Shown here in pieces: positions 1 to 9,512 of a stretch of DNA of 64,000 bases. The stretch is from positions 620,001 through 684,000 of the forward strand of contig NZ_STGM01000002.1 in assembly GCF_004854025.1 (NCBI RefSeq). Reading direction: 5' to 3'. Made by a program: the position numbers and the translations under genes. This DNA comes from Microbacterium hydrothermale. Its GTDB lineage: Bacteria; Actinomycetota; Actinomycetes; Actinomycetales; Microbacteriaceae. Below the pieces are notes generated by a model. It made no database searches. It saw only the letters and a program-made list of their open reading frames with translations, and was not told the DNA's origin. The number at the start of each line of letters is the position of its first letter. Within the stretch, counting starts at the first letter, position 1.

Positions 1-186
1 GAAGATGACGTTCGTGTAGAGCGGACCCTCGCCCTTGGCGCCGGTGGCCGGGTCCGTCCATTCCTGCGTCCCATCGGACAGACCGATGAAGTTGCGGACG
101 GTGCGCGGAGCGTGGTCACCGAAGAGGTTGACGACGATGTCGCCGTGGTTGGTGTGCAGGGTCGCGACGGCGGTGTGGTTGGCCAT
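1..186 (-). CDS. Cyclophilin-type peptidyl-prolyl isomerase (partial)
   Basis: N-terminal 62 codons of a cyclophilin that catalyses cis-trans isomerisation of Xaa-Pro bonds during protein folding. The ATG lies at 186-184 and the reading frame is open to the window edge, so the C-terminal two thirds, with most catalytic residues, are missing. Visible motifs are the first beta strands (TAVATLHTNHGDIVVNLFG) followed by APRTVRNFIGL, the standard cyclophilin N-terminus. There is no signal peptide, so it is probably the cytoplasmic PpiA type common near actinobacterial origins. It is transcribed away from the membrane-protein gene at 288. Confident about the family, less about the exact member. Confidence 0.85.
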   Translation of the reverse strand, partial: MANHTAVATLHTNHGDIVVNLFGDHAPRTVRNFIGLSDGTQEWTDPATGAKGEGPLYTNVIF

Positions 187-287
187 GGGTACATTCTCTC
201 AGAGTTATCTGCAAGGGTCGGCGGCGCGAGCGGCCCGTTCTGGCAAGATGAGGGCAACGTACATCCCATCGACAGGGAGGATGAGCC

Positions 288-860
288 GTGGGCCTCAGCC
301 GCAAGAGCAAGAAGGAACTGCGCAAGCTCCAGAAGCACGCCGCCAAGGTGTGGGAGTCGCAGCAGGTGCTGCTGGGCGAGAGCGGGAAGGTCGCTCGTGA
401 AGCCGGCCACCAGCTCGGTCGCTTCAGCCGCGAAGACCTCGTCCCCGCCGTGCAGGACGGCTACAACAAGTACGCCGCGCCGTACGTCGACAAGAGCGTG
501 AAGTACAGCAACCGCTTCCTCAGCAACAAGGTCGTCCCGGCCGCCGGAGCCGTCGTCGGCGGCGCGCTCTCTGTCTGGGACGCGGCGGGCGACACCCGTG
601 ACCGCCTCGCCAAGGGCAAGGGCTTCGAGCTCGACGCCCACAAGTACGCCAAGCGTGCCGAGAAGTACGGGAAGCAGGCGTCGAAGCGCCTCTCGAAGAA
701 GCTCCCCTCGCAGCACGACGGCATCGGCGCCGGTGGCGTGATCGCCATCATCCTGGGCGTCGTGGCCGCGGCGGGCGTGGCCTACGCCGCGTGGCAGACG
801 CTGCGCGCCGACGACGAGCTGTGGGTGGCCGACGACCCGCTGCGCGCACCGGACGCGTGA
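288..860 (+). CDS. Basic single-pass membrane protein, unknown function
   Basis: A 190-residue protein of unknown function. It starts at GTG with a good ribosome site (GGGAGG, 7 bases upstream). The N-terminal two thirds are lysine/arginine-rich and predicted helical (for example KKELRKLQKHAAKVW). A hydrophobic stretch near residues 147-168 (GGVIAIILGVVAAAGVAYAA) should be one transmembrane helix. The acidic C-terminus then probably lies outside and the basic N-terminal part in the cytoplasm. The stop codon overlaps the start of the YbaK-type gene by 4 bases (GTGA), so the two are probably translated together. I recognise no catalytic motif. The real gene is likely, the function unknown. Confidence 0.75.
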   Translation: MGLSRKSKKELRKLQKHAAKVWESQQVLLGESGKVAREAGHQLGRFSREDLVPAVQDGYNKYAAPYVDKSVKYSNRFLSNKVVPAAGAVVGGALSVWDAAGDTRDRLAKGKGFELDAHKYAKRAEKYGKQASKRLSKKLPSQHDGIGAGGVIAIILGVVAAAGVAYAAWQTLRADDELWVADDPLRAPDA

Positions 861-1339
861 GCGATCCCACCATCAGAGTCAGAGAGGCCGCGCGCGAGCG
901 CGGCCTCTCTGTCGATGTGCGCGAGCGCCCCGCGGCCTCGAGTCTCGTCGAGGCGGCGGACCTCCTCGGCATCCCTCCCTCCGCGATCGTGAAGACGCTT
1001 GTGGTCAAGCGCTCCGACGACACCTACCTGTTCGCCCTGGTGCCCGGCGACCGTGCCATCTCGTGGCCCAAGCTGCGCGCGGTCGTGGGCGTGAACAAAC
1101 TTCGGCTGCCTGAGCCCGAACTCGCTCTCGCCGCGACCGGTTACGAACGCGGCACGATCGTGCCTATCGGCAGCACCACCGCCTGGCCGGTCTTCGCCGA
1201 CGAACGCATCGTCGGCGAACGGATCGCGATGGGAGCCGGCGCACACGGCTACAGCCTGTTCGTCGACGCCGACGATCTGATCGCCGCGTACGGGGCCGTC
1301 GTCGCCGACATCACCACGGAGAGCGCGCAGCGAGGGTGA
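857..1339 (+). CDS. YbaK/ProX-type aminoacyl-tRNA deacylase
   Basis: A 160-residue member of the YbaK/EbsC/ProX family, which hydrolyses mischarged tRNAs such as Cys-tRNA(Pro) or Ala-tRNA(Pro). Typical sequence is seen in KTLVVKRSDDTYLFALVPGD, with the conserved lysine early in that segment, followed by the KLR/NKLRLPEPEL stretch and the Gly-rich TTAWPVFADERI loop. I chose the GTG at 857 because it overlaps the upstream stop (GTGA) and gives the usual family length; an in-frame start at 791 would add 22 non-homologous arginine-rich residues. It is probably cytoplasmic and coupled to the preceding membrane-protein gene. Confidence 0.85.
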   Translation: MSDPTIRVREAARERGLSVDVRERPAASSLVEAADLLGIPPSAIVKTLVVKRSDDTYLFALVPGDRAISWPKLRAVVGVNKLRLPEPELALAATGYERGTIVPIGSTTAWPVFADERIVGERIAMGAGAHGYSLFVDADDLIAAYGAVVADITTESAQRG

Positions 1340-1771
1340 TCAGGGCCGCGGCAGGTCGGCCATCCGGAAGGCGATGTCGACCAGCTGCACCCGGCGCACC
1401 TTCCGCGCCGCCGCGAGGGTGAACCACGCCGCACGATCCGTCGACCCGTCCGTCTCGAACCGGAGGCGACCGCCGACGATCCGCGCGCGATAGACGATCC
1501 TCAGCGCGTGCAGGGGTTCGGACGCCCCGTCGGCGAGACGCGCCTCTGCCGGGATGACTCGGGAATGGATGCCGAGAAGGTCGCCGACGACCACTCGGAA
1601 CCCGGTCTCTTCGCGCACCTCTCGACGGACAGCGTGAGCCGGATCCTCGCCCGGCTCGAGGCCGCCGCCGGGGAGCGTCCAGGCCGCCCGCCGACCGTCG
1701 ATCCAGTGGGCGAGCAGCACGCGGTCGTCGGCGTCGGTGATGACGGCGTACGCGGCAACCCGCATGTCCAT
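1340..1771 (-). CDS. Nudix hydrolase
   Basis: A 143-residue Nudix-fold pyrophosphatase. The Nudix box is intact around residues 36-58: GGGLEPGED then REVREETGF, matching GX5EX7REUXEEXGU, so metal-dependent nucleotide-diphosphate hydrolysis is expected. The substrate cannot be told from the sequence; NUDIX proteins of this size include dNTP-sanitising and NADH/ADP-ribose enzymes. The gene converges with the YbaK-type gene with no spacer. A TAGAGT hexamer ends 6 bases before the ATG and there is no ribosome site, which suggests a leaderless mRNA. Confidence 0.85.
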   Translation of the reverse strand: MDMRVAAYAVITDADDRVLLAHWIDGRRAAWTLPGGGLEPGEDPAHAVRREVREETGFRVVVGDLLGIHSRVIPAEARLADGASEPLHALRIVYRARIVGGRLRFETDGSTDRAAWFTLAAARKVRRVQLVDIAFRMADLPRP

Positions 1772-1777
1772 GACCAG

Positions 1778-1783
1778 ACTCTA
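1778..1783 (-). promoter_or_regulatory. -10 box of Nudix gene (leaderless)
   Basis: TAGAGT on the minus strand, separated by 6 bases from the ATG of the Nudix gene. This spacing places the transcription start at or next to the start codon. No Shine-Dalgarno sequence is seen. Confidence 0.5.
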
Positions 1784-1845
1784 GCGACCCCGCCCGCCGA
1801 CGACGGTCCGCGCCGCTCGAATGGAGGGCGGGCCAGCATGGACGG

Positions 1846-2305
1846 ATGAGCCCCGACGCATCGTCCTCCGCCGTCTCCGACCCGCACTGGCGAGACCTCA
1901 CGTTGGACCTGGCGCGTGTCGCGGCCGTCGTCTTCGTCGTGGTCGTGGAATCTTCCCGTCATCCTGATCGTGTCCGCGGTGGCTCTGATCGTCCCCGGTG
2001 CGGCTCCTCTCCCGGGCAGCGCCGACTGGTGGGCGACGCGTCCCGTGGTCTTCGTGGTCTTGGTGATCGTGCGGGGGCTGCTGTCGGTTCCGCTCGCGCG
2101 CATCGAGACGATCGGGGTCTCCCCGGCATCGACGCGTCCGCGGCCGCGCGCCGTCGCCGTGGCCCGGACCTCGGCGTTCCTGCCGCTGTTCCTCGTGACC
2201 GTGTACGGGCTCGATACGACCCTGCTTCTCTGCGGGACGGTGCCGCTCGCGGCATCCGTCGTCCTTCTGAGAGGACGGCGCGCAACGCCGCACCGCGCCG
2301 CGTGA
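1846..2305 (+). pseudogene. Decayed multi-pass membrane protein gene
   Basis: Two incomplete reading frames abut here. From ATG 1846 the sequence reads HWRDLTLDLARVAAVVFVVVV, which resembles the first helix of acyltransferase-3 (OafA-like) membrane proteins. It then loses hydrophobic character near 1950. The +2 frame takes over with NLPVILIVSAVALIV and further hydrophobic segments up to a stop at 2303-2305. Neither frame alone makes a sensible protein, and the total, about 150 codons, is far shorter than the roughly 370 or more of that family. I read this as a remnant with an internal deletion and frameshift. It is also possible that only the second part is a small genuine membrane protein starting at GTG 1916. 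Confidence 0.4.
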
Positions 2306-2310
2306 AACGA

Positions 2311-2338
2311 GAACAGCCGGCCCGAAGGCCGGCTGTTC
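2311..2338. terminator. Bidirectional hairpin terminator
   Basis: Perfect 12-bp stem (GAACAGCCGGCC with its complement) and a CGAA tetraloop. It sits between the membrane-protein remnant on the plus strand and the two tRNA genes on the minus strand, so it can end transcripts from both sides. Confidence 0.75.
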
Positions 2339-2348
2339 ATCGTGAGTG

Positions 2349-2421
2349 TGGAGCCTAGGAGATTCGAACTCCTGACATCCTGCTTGCAAAGCAGGCGCTC
2401 TACCAGCTGAGCTAAGGCCCC
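2349..2421 (-). tRNA. tRNA-Ala (anticodon TGC)
   Basis: 73-nt cloverleaf on the minus strand. The acceptor arm GGGGCCT pairs with AGGCTCC (one G-U), the discriminator is A, and the anticodon loop reads TTTGCAA with anticodon TGC. The T-loop is GTTCGAATC. The 3' CCA is not encoded. It lies 14 bases downstream of tRNA-Ile; the Ile-Ala pair after gyrA is typical of actinobacterial origins, and the two are probably processed from one transcript. Confidence 0.95.
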
Positions 2422-2435
2422 GCGAGGGAAAGGGG

Positions 2436-2509
2436 TGGGGCTACCAGGACTTGAACCTGGGACCTCTTCATTATCAGTGAAGCGCTCTAACCGCCTGAGC
2501 TATAGCCCC
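2436..2509 (-). tRNA. tRNA-Ile (anticodon GAT)
   Basis: 74-nt cloverleaf on the minus strand. The acceptor GGGGCTA pairs perfectly with TAGCCCC, the discriminator is A, the anticodon loop is CTGATAA with anticodon GAT, and the T-loop is GTTCAAGTC. CCA is not encoded. It lies 68 bases downstream of the DUF3566 gene. Confidence 0.95.
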
Positions 2510-2577
2510 GTCTCGCTGACGTGATCACGTCAACCTCGAAGAGTTTACCGGACTTGCGAGGTTTTGACGAATCGGCG

Positions 2578-2979
2578 TCAGTTCGAGGTGAAACCGACGA
2601 GCAGACCGCCGGTCACCTTCACCGCGAGGTTGTAGATCCCGGCCATCACTGCACCGAGGACCGTCACGACGACGAGGTTCAGGATGGCCACGATCGCGGC
2701 GAACGCCATGACCTGCGGCAGACCGATGTACTGCGACAGCGTCGCACCGCCGTCGGTGAAGCTCGTGAAGAACTCGTCGAGCTTGGTGAGCAGCGTCGCC
2801 GAGACCACCAGGTAGATGAGGAAGTACGACACGACCGTCACGATGGCCAGAGCGACGGCCACCAGGAACGACAGCTTCACCGCCGACCAGAAGTCGATGT
2901 AGACCAGGCGGAGACGCACCTGCTTGGCAGGGGTCTTATGAGTCGACTTCTTGGCGAGTTTGTCGGCTACCGTGCTCAT
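2578..2979 (-). CDS. DUF3566 transmembrane protein
   Basis: A 133-residue membrane protein of the DUF3566 family, the same position and type as the Rv0007-like gene after gyrA in mycobacteria. A short basic N-terminus (residues 1-25) precedes the family start [18 protein letters not shown], then two or three hydrophobic segments (around residues 30-60 and 88-125). The ATG overlaps the gyrA stop by 4 bases (ATGA), so translation is probably coupled. The function is not established; the location at the end of the gyrase operon suggests a link to chromosome or cell-envelope processes, but this is inference. Confidence 0.88.
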   Translation of the reverse strand: MSTVADKLAKKSTHKTPAKQVRLRLVYIDFWSAVKLSFLVAVALAIVTVVSYFLIYLVVSATLLTKLDEFFTSFTDGGATLSQYIGLPQVMAFAAIVAILNLVVVTVLGAVMAGIYNLAVKVTGGLLVGFTSN

Positions 2980-5606
2980 GCGTCAGTACTTTCCTCGGGG
3001 GTCTCGGGAGTGGAGGCGGTGGCCTCGTTCGCGTCATCCGCGGCGGGCTCCGTGGTCGTCTCCGTCGTCTCGGCCAGGTTGCGCTCGGCATTTCGCGCGA
3101 TCGCGATGATCTTGTCGTCGCCTCCTGCACGGGCGAAAACGACACCCATCGTGTCGCGACCCTTGGCAGGCACCTCGGCCACGGAGGAGCGTACCACCTT
3201 GCCACTGGCAAGAACCACAAGGACCTCGTCGGTCTCGGACACCATCATGCCGCCCGCGAGAACCCCGCGATCGTCGGTCAGACGGGCCACCTTGATGCCC
3301 AGACCGCCGCGGTTCTGCATGCGGTATTCAGTCACGGCGGTGCGCTTGGCGTATCCGCCCTCGGTGACGACGAAGACGAATTCGTCGTCCTTGGCGACGG
3401 ATGCCGACAGAAGGCTGTCGCCCTCGCGGAAGTCCATGCCCTTCACGCCCGAGGTCGAACGCCCCATCGGGCGCAGAGCGCTGTCGGTCGCGGAGAACCG
3501 GAGCGACATCCCCAGTCGGCTGATCAGAAGGATGTCGTCGCCCTCGTCGACGAGCAGTGCGCTCACGAGTTCGTCGGCACCGCCCTGATCGGCGTCGCCG
3601 TTCTCCTCGGAGCCATGATCACGGAGCTTGATCGCGATGACACCGCCCTGGCGGTTGGTGTCGTACTCGTCGAGGCGGGTCTTCTTCACCAAACCGCCGC
3701 GCGTGGCGAGCACGAGGTACGTCGCCACCTGGTAATCGCGGATGTCGAGGATCTGGGCGATCTCCTCGTCGGGCTGCAGCGCGAGGAGGTTCGCGACGTG
3801 CTGGCCCTTGGCATCCCGACCGGCCTCGGGGACCTCGTAGGCCTTCGAGCGGTACACGCGGCCCTTGTTCGTGAAGAACAGCAGCCAGTGGTGGGTCGTC
3901 GTGACGAAGAAGTGCTCGACGACGTCGTCGGCGCGCAGCTGCGCGCCCTTCACACCCTTGCCACCGCGGTGCTGCGAGCGGTAGTTGTCGCTGCGGGTGC
4001 GCTTGATGTAACCGTCGCGCGTGACGGTGACCACCATCTCCTCTTCGGCGATGAGGTCTTCGATCGACACGTCGCCGTCGAATCCGTGCAGGATCTCGGT
4101 GCGACGGTCGTCGCCGAAGCGATCGACGATCGCGGTGAGCTCGTCGCGGATGATCGTGCGCTGGCGGGCCGGCGTGGCGAGGATGTCGTTGTAGTCGGCG
4201 ATGCGCGCCTCGAGCTCGGTGGCCTCGTCAACGATCTTCTGCCGTTCGAGTGCCGCGAGACGGCGCAGCTGCATGTCGAGGATCGCCTGCGCCTGGACCT
4301 CGTCGATGTCGAGGAGCTTCTGCAGGCCCTCGTTGGCATCCTGGGCCGTCGGAGAACGACGGATGAGCGCGATGACCTCGTCGAGCGCGTCGAGCGCCTT
4401 GAGGTAGCCGCGCAGAATGTGCATGCGCTCCTCCGCCTTGCGCAGGCGGTAGCGCGTGCGGCGGACGATGACCTCGACCTGGTGGTCGATCCACAGGCTG
4501 ATGAACCCGTCGAGCGACAGCGTGCGCGGCACCCCGTCGACGATCGCCAGCATGTTGGCGCCGAAATTCTCCTGAAGCTGGGTGTGCTTGTACAGGTTGT
4601 TCAGCACGACCTTGGCGACGGCGTCGCGCTTCAGCACGATGACGAGGCGCTGGCCCGTACGACCCGAGGTCTCGTCGCGGATGTCGGCGATACCGGTGAT
4701 CTTGCCCTCGCGCGCGAGGTCGCCGATCTTGACCGCGACGTTGTCGGGGTTCACCTGGTACGGCAGCTCGGTGATCACAAGACAGGTGCGGCCCTGGATC
4801 TCCTCGATGTTGACCACGGCGCGCATCGTGATGGAGCCGCGACCGGTGCGGTAGGCGTCCTTGATGCCGCGCGTGCCGAGGATCTGCGCGCGGGTCGGGA
4901 AGTCGGGCCCCGGGATGCGCTGCATGAGCGCCTCGAGCAGCTCCTCGCGCGTGGCATCCGGGTTCTCGAGGGCCCACAGCGCGCCGGCCGAGACCTCGCG
5001 GAGGTTGTGCGGGGGGATGTTCGTCGCCATACCGACGGCGATGCCGACGGAACCGTTCACGAGCAGGTTCGGGAAGCGCGCCGGCAGGACCGTCGGCTCC
5101 TGCGTCTGACCGTCGTAGTTGTCCTGGAAGTCGACGGTCTCTTCTTCGATGTCTCGCACCATCTCGAGCGCGAGAGGAGCCATCTTCGTCTCGGTGTAGC
5201 GCGGGGCGGCCGCCCCCTGGTTTCCGGGCGAGCCGAAGTTTCCCTGGCCGAGAGCGAGGGGGTATCGCAGCGACCACGGCTGCACGAGGCGCACGAGGGC
5301 GTCGTAGATGGGGGCGTCACCGTGCGGGTGGTAATGGCCCATCACCTCGCCGACAACGCGCGCGCACTTCGAGAACGACTTGTCGGGGCGGAAGCCGCCG
5401 TCGTACATGCCGTAGATCACGCGGCGGTGCACCGGCTTGAGACCGTCGCGCACGTCGGGCAGCGCGCGACCGACGATCACGCTCATCGCGTAGTCGAGGT
5501 AGCTCCGCTGCATCTCGAGCTGCAGGTCGACCTGGTCGATCTTGCCGTGGTCGTGCACCGGTTCGCCCCGGACGTCGTCGGGCTCGGGCGTGGTGTCGTC
5601 AGCCAT
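2976..5606 (-). CDS. gyrA: DNA gyrase subunit A
   Basis: An 876-residue GyrA, the DNA-cleaving and rejoining subunit of gyrase, which introduces negative supercoils in an A2B2 complex. The active-site tyrosine is Tyr137 in AAAPRYTE. The quinolone-resistance region reads [15 protein letters not shown] (residues 93-107), with the E. coli Ser83 position occupied by Ala98 and the Ala84 position by Pro99. The GyrA box is present as QHRGGKG in the C-terminal beta-propeller, so true supercoiling activity is expected. The tail is long, acidic and low in complexity (many T, E, D, A). The gene follows gyrB by 60 bases and overlaps the DUF3566 gene. Confidence 0.98.
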   Translation of the reverse strand: MADDTTPEPDDVRGEPVHDHGKIDQVDLQLEMQRSYLDYAMSVIVGRALPDVRDGLKPVHRRVIYGMYDGGFRPDKSFSKCARVVGEVMGHYHPHGDAPIYDALVRLVQPWSLRYPLALGQGNFGSPGNQGAAAPRYTETKMAPLALEMVRDIEEETVDFQDNYDGQTQEPTVLPARFPNLLVNGSVGIAVGMATNIPPHNLREVSAGALWALENPDATREELLEALMQRIPGPDFPTRAQILGTRGIKDAYRTGRGSITMRAVVNIEEIQGRTCLVITELPYQVNPDNVAVKIGDLAREGKITGIADIRDETSGRTGQRLVIVLKRDAVAKVVLNNLYKHTQLQENFGANMLAIVDGVPRTLSLDGFISLWIDHQVEVIVRRTRYRLRKAEERMHILRGYLKALDALDEVIALIRRSPTAQDANEGLQKLLDIDEVQAQAILDMQLRRLAALERQKIVDEATELEARIADYNDILATPARQRTIIRDELTAIVDRFGDDRRTEILHGFDGDVSIEDLIAEEEMVVTVTRDGYIKRTRSDNYRSQHRGGKGVKGAQLRADDVVEHFFVTTTHHWLLFFTNKGRVYRSKAYEVPEAGRDAKGQHVANLLALQPDEEIAQILDIRDYQVATYLVLATRGGLVKKTRLDEYDTNRQGGVIAIKLRDHGSEENGDADQGGADELVSALLVDEGDDILLISRLGMSLRFSATDSALRPMGRSTSGVKGMDFREGDSLLSASVAKDDEFVFVVTEGGYAKRTAVTEYRMQNRGGLGIKVARLTDDRGVLAGGMMVSETDEVLVVLASGKVVRSSVAEVPAKGRDTMGVVFARAGGDDKIIAIARNAERNLAETTETTTEPAADDANEATASTPETPEESTDA

Positions 5607-5666
5607 GTCTTCTCAGTTCCGTAGTGCGTTCGTCGTCTGTCGGTGCCGTGTCTCGCGTCGGCGAGA

Positions 5667-7703
5667 TCAGATGTCGAGGAAGCGGACGTCTTTGGCGTTG
5701 CGCTGGATGAAGCTGCGGCGCGACTCCACGTCTTCGCCCATGAGGACGGAGAAGATCTCGTCGGCCGCGGCCGCGTCGTCGATCGTCACCTGCTTCAGCG
5801 TGCGGGTCTGGGGGTCCATCGTGGTCTCCCAGAGCTCGTGGTCGTTCATCTCGCCGAGACCCTTATAGCGCTGGATGCCGTTGTCTTTGGGGATCCGGCG
5901 ACCCGAGGCCTGCCCGTCCACGAGCATCGCGTCGCGCTCGCGGTCGCTGTAGGCGTACTCGTGGGGGTGGTTCGACCACTTCAGGCGGTACAGCGGCGGC
6001 TGCGCGAGATAGACGAAGCCCGCTTCGATGAGACCGCGCATGTAACGGAACAGCAGGGTCAGCAGCAGGGTGGTGATGTGCTGGCCGTCGACGTCGGCAT
6101 CGGCCATGAGCACGATCTTGTGGTACCGCGCCTTCGCCATGTCGAAGTCTTCGCCGATGCCCGTGCCGAAGGCCTGGATCATCGCCTGGACTTCTTTGTT
6201 GCCCAGGGCGCGATCGAGGCGCGCGCGCTCGACGTTGAGGATCTTGCCGCGCAGCGCGAGGATCGCCTGCGTGTGCGGGTCGCGGCCCTGCACGGCCGAA
6301 CCGCCGGCGGAGTCACCCTCGACGAGGAAGATCTCGCTGATCGACGGGTCTTTCGAGGTGCAGTCCTTGAGCTTGTCGGGCATCGCGGCGGACTCGAACA
6401 CGCTCTTGCGGCGAGCGGTCTCACGCGCCTTGCGCGCGGCCAGACGCGCTGTGGCCGCGTCGATCGCCTTGCGGATGATGTTCTTCGCCTGGCCGGGGTT
6501 GCGGTCGAACCAGTCGCCCAGCTTGTCGCCGACGACCTTCTGCACGAAGGCGCGCGCCTCGGTGTTGCCGAGCTTCGTCTTGGTCTGGCCCTCGAACTGC
6601 GGTTCGGACAGCTTCACCGAGATGACGGCGGTGAGGCCCTCGCGGATGTCGTCGCCGGTGAGGTTGTCGTCCTTCTCTTTGAGGAGGTTGTTGGCGCGGG
6701 CGTACCGGTTGACCAGCGTGGTCAGCGCGGCGCGGAAGCCCTCTTCGTGCGTGCCGCCCTCGTGCGTGTTGATGGTGTTCGCGTAGGTGAAGACGTTCTC
6801 GGTGTACGCGGTCGTCCACTGCATCGCGAGCTCGAGGGCGATCTTGCGCTCGGTGTCCTCGGACTCGACCTCGATGATCTCGTCGTTGACGACGTCGGCC
6901 TTGCGCACGCGGTTGAGGTGCTCGACGTAGTCGACGAGGCCGCGCTCGTAGAGGAACGAGTCGTGGCGTGCCTGGGTGACCTCTTCGCCCGGCTCGCCCT
7001 CGGTGACGAGGGACTGCGGGCGCTCGTCGCGCAGGCTGATGCGAAGTCCCTTGTTCAGGAACGCCATCTGCTGGAAGCGCGTGCGCAGCGTGTCGTAGTC
7101 GAAGTCGATGGTGTCGAAGATCGTGGCATCCGGCCAGAACGTGATCGACGTTCCGGTCTGGTCGCTCTCCTCGCCCTTCTCAAGCGGGGCCAGCGGAGAC
7201 CCGCCGTCGCGGAACGACTGGCGCCACACGTGACCCTGGCGACGCACCTCGACCTCGAGGCGCGTGGAGAGCGCGTTCACGACCGAGGAACCGACGCCAT
7301 GCAGACCACCCGAGACCGCGTAGCCGCCGCCGCCGAACTTGCCGCCCGCGTGCAGGACGGTGAGGACGACCTCGACCGTGGACTTGCCCTCGGTGCGGTG
7401 CATGTCGACCGGGATGCCGCGACCGTTGTCGACCACGCGGACGGCGCCGTCCTGGAGGATCGTGACGTCGATCGTGTCGCAGTAGCCGGCGAGGGCCTCG
7501 TCGACGGAGTTGTCGACGATCTCTTGCACGAGGTGGTGGAGCCCGCGCTCGCCGGTCGAACCGATGTACATACCGGGGCGCTTGCGGACGGCCTCGAGAC
7601 CCTCGAGCACCTGGATGGCGTCTGCCCCGTACTCGTTGGGAACCTTCGCGGGGGTGGTCGCTTCGGGTTCCTCGGAAACGCTGTCGGGGTTATCGGACGT
7701 CAT
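5667..7703 (-). CDS. gyrB: DNA gyrase subunit B
   Basis: A 678-residue GyrB, the ATPase subunit of gyrase. The GHKL ATP site is visible as [16 protein letters not shown] and [15 protein letters not shown]. The TOPRIM domain shows EGDSAGG and [11 protein letters not shown], which carry the metal-binding acidic residues. I chose the ATG at 7703 because the sequence from there (with [20 protein letters not shown] soon after) has the normal family length; upstream in-frame starts at 7742 or 7880 would add up to 59 residues not typical of GyrB. It is followed by gyrA, forming the gyrase operon. 119 bases separate it from dciA. Confidence 0.98.
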   Translation of the reverse strand: MTSDNPDSVSEEPEATTPAKVPNEYGADAIQVLEGLEAVRKRPGMYIGSTGERGLHHLVQEIVDNSVDEALAGYCDTIDVTILQDGAVRVVDNGRGIPVDMHRTEGKSTVEVVLTVLHAGGKFGGGGYAVSGGLHGVGSSVVNALSTRLEVEVRRQGHVWRQSFRDGGSPLAPLEKGEESDQTGTSITFWPDATIFDTIDFDYDTLRTRFQQMAFLNKGLRISLRDERPQSLVTEGEPGEEVTQARHDSFLYERGLVDYVEHLNRVRKADVVNDEIIEVESEDTERKIALELAMQWTTAYTENVFTYANTINTHEGGTHEEGFRAALTTLVNRYARANNLLKEKDDNLTGDDIREGLTAVISVKLSEPQFEGQTKTKLGNTEARAFVQKVVGDKLGDWFDRNPGQAKNIIRKAIDAATARLAARKARETARRKSVFESAAMPDKLKDCTSKDPSISEIFLVEGDSAGGSAVQGRDPHTQAILALRGKILNVERARLDRALGNKEVQAMIQAFGTGIGEDFDMAKARYHKIVLMADADVDGQHITTLLLTLLFRYMRGLIEAGFVYLAQPPLYRLKWSNHPHEYAYSDRERDAMLVDGQASGRRIPKDNGIQRYKGLGEMNDHELWETTMDPQTRTLKQVTIDDAAAADEIFSVLMGEDVESRRSFIQRNAKDVRFLDI

Positions 7704-7822
7704 GAGTGAGCGCGCTCCAGATCGATTCGTCGGAAGCTCCATCTTACCGCGCGGGTGCCCGCGAAATGGCGTGTACGCCCCTACGCGGGGAGAAATCGTG
7801 TCGATCCGGGACCGACCATGGC

Positions 7823-8311
7823 CTAACCGTAGGTATCGCGCGGACCGCGGCCTGGAACGGCTCTGGGCCCCCATTTCCACGAGGGGACGTCAGGCCCGAC
7901 GAAGCGGATGGCCTCGACTCCCGCCTCGGGGAAGCGGCGGATGATCTCCGACAGGATGTGGGCGCGCATCAACTGGAGCTGCTTGGCCCACGCGGTCGAG
8001 TCGGCCTGGACGGTCAACGTGCCGGCATCCAGAGCCACCGGGCGCGTGTGTGCGGCGGTGTCGGCTCCTGCCACCTCGTCCCACGTGCGCACCAGGTCTT
8101 CCCGCGAGAGCTGGGGTTCCCACCCGGCCGACCGGGTCAGCGATGACAGCACGTCGCCCAGGCCGCGGGGATCGCGCCCCGGTGCGAAGGGCGCGTTGTC
8201 GCCATCGTCGACCCGACGTCGACGCTTCTTCTTGCGGTAGGGCGAGGGCTCGAGCCCGCGCAAGCGCAGGTACGTGGCCATGGTCTCGGGGAGTTCGCCC
8301 TCGTCACTCAT
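7823..8311 (-). CDS. dciA: DciA-type helicase operator (DUF721)
   Basis: A 162-residue DUF721 protein. DciA proteins recruit or load the replicative helicase DnaB in bacteria that lack DnaC or DnaI. The N-terminus is polar and basic ([12 protein letters not shown], residues 27-38). The conserved globular part starts near residue 50 ([19 protein letters not shown]) and contains VRTWDEVAG and [17 protein letters not shown], typical of the family. The start overlaps the recF stop by 8 bases, so the dnaN-recF-dciA block is compact, as in other actinobacteria. Confidence 0.88.
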   Translation of the reverse strand: MSDEGELPETMATYLRLRGLEPSPYRKKKRRRRVDDGDNAPFAPGRDPRGLGDVLSSLTRSAGWEPQLSREDLVRTWDEVAGADTAAHTRPVALDAGTLTVQADSTAWAKQLQLMRAHILSEIIRRFPEAGVEAIRFVGPDVPSWKWGPRAVPGRGPRDTYG

Positions 8312-9458
8312 CGCGCGCCTCCGCGATGCGACCCGCGTCGACCCGCACCACGTGCGCGCGGAGCCCCTCGGGAACGTCCTCTTCGACCGCGGACGTCACG
8401 ATGACCTGCTCGTAGCCCGACGCGAGCTCGGCCAGACGCTGCCGGCGGCCCGCGTCGAGCTCGGCGAAGACGTCGTCGAGGATGAGGACCGGGTCGCCCA
8501 GGCGCGATTCCGCCCGCAGCAGTTCGGCCGAGGCGAGCCGCAGGCCGAGCGCGACCGACCAGGACTCCCCGTGCGAGGCGTAGCCCTTCACCGGAAGCCC
8601 GCGCACTTCGAGCACGAGGTCGTCGCGGTGCGGACCGACGAGCGTCAGCCCGCGCTCGAGCTCGGCGTTGCGGCGCGAGGCGAGAGCGGCGCGGAACTGG
8701 TCCCCCAGGGGAGCGGACGATCCGGACAGGCCCGAGGACTCTCCCTCCTCGGGATCGCCGCCGCCGACGGAGAGCGCCCACGACAGCCGCGGGGCGTGGT
8801 CGGCCCCGGCGATCGCCGCGTACGCCTGCGCCATCGGCTCCGACAGATCGGATGCCAATGCCATGCGCGCCTCGATCACCTCGGTGCCGAGGGTCACGAG
8901 CTTCTCATCCCACACGTCGAGCGTGCTCAGGGCGTCGCCGCGCACGCCTCGAGCGCGCGCGGACTTCAACAGCGCGGTGCGCTGGCGCACCACGCGTTCG
9001 TAGTCGCCGAGGACCGCCGCCATGCGCGGCGTCCGCTGAACGATCAGCTGGTCGGCGAAACGGCGGCGGGCCGACGGATCGCCGCGGACGATCTGCAGGT
9101 CTTCGGGCGCGAACAGCACGACCTGCGCGTACCGCGGGAGTTCGGACGTGCGGACGTTCACGCCGTTCACGCGGGCCTTGTTCGCACCCTGCCGGTTGAG
9201 CTGCAGTTCGAGCAGCACGCTGCGCTCACCGTGGGCGAGGCGTGCGCGCACGATCGCGGCATCCGTTCCGTCGCGCACCATCGGTGCGTCGCTCGAGACG
9301 CGGTGCGAACCGAGGGTGGCGAGGTACGCGACGGCTTCGACGAGGTTCGTCTTGCCCTGGCCGTTGCGCCCGACGAAGAGATTGGCTCCCGGGGAGAGCG
9401 CGACGTCGGCGCCCGCGTAATTGCGGAAGTCCTTCAGTCCGAGCTGCTCCACGATCAC
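8304..9458 (-). CDS. recF: DNA repair/recombination protein RecF
   Basis: A 384-residue RecF, an SMC-like ATPase that, with RecO and RecR, loads RecA at single-strand gaps. The Walker A motif is GRNGQGKTNLVEA (around residues 30-42), the ABC-type signature region lies around SARRRFADQL, and the Walker B is in the DPVLILDDVFAELD stretch. The typical N-terminus VEQLGLKDFRNY is present. Translation probably starts at GTG 9458; a second GTG two codons downstream is an alternative. It follows dnaN by 54 bases and overlaps dciA. Confidence 0.96.
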   Translation of the reverse strand: MIVEQLGLKDFRNYAGADVALSPGANLFVGRNGQGKTNLVEAVAYLATLGSHRVSSDAPMVRDGTDAAIVRARLAHGERSVLLELQLNRQGANKARVNGVNVRTSELPRYAQVVLFAPEDLQIVRGDPSARRRFADQLIVQRTPRMAAVLGDYERVVRQRTALLKSARARGVRGDALSTLDVWDEKLVTLGTEVIEARMALASDLSEPMAQAYAAIAGADHAPRLSWALSVGGGDPEEGESSGLSGSSAPLGDQFRAALASRRNAELERGLTLVGPHRDDLVLEVRGLPVKGYASHGESWSVALGLRLASAELLRAESRLGDPVLILDDVFAELDAGRRQRLAELASGYEQVIVTSAVEEDVPEGLRAHVVRVDAGRIAEARDE

Positions 9459-9512
9459 CGAGTCAGACTACCCGTCGCCTCCGACACGGCCGAGGCGAAG
9501 GGTGCCCGACGA

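Noticed and set aside
3615-5624. Long plus-strand open frame opposite gyrA (669 codons)
   Set aside because: An antisense shadow of gyrA with no domain; such frames are expected in high-GC genes.
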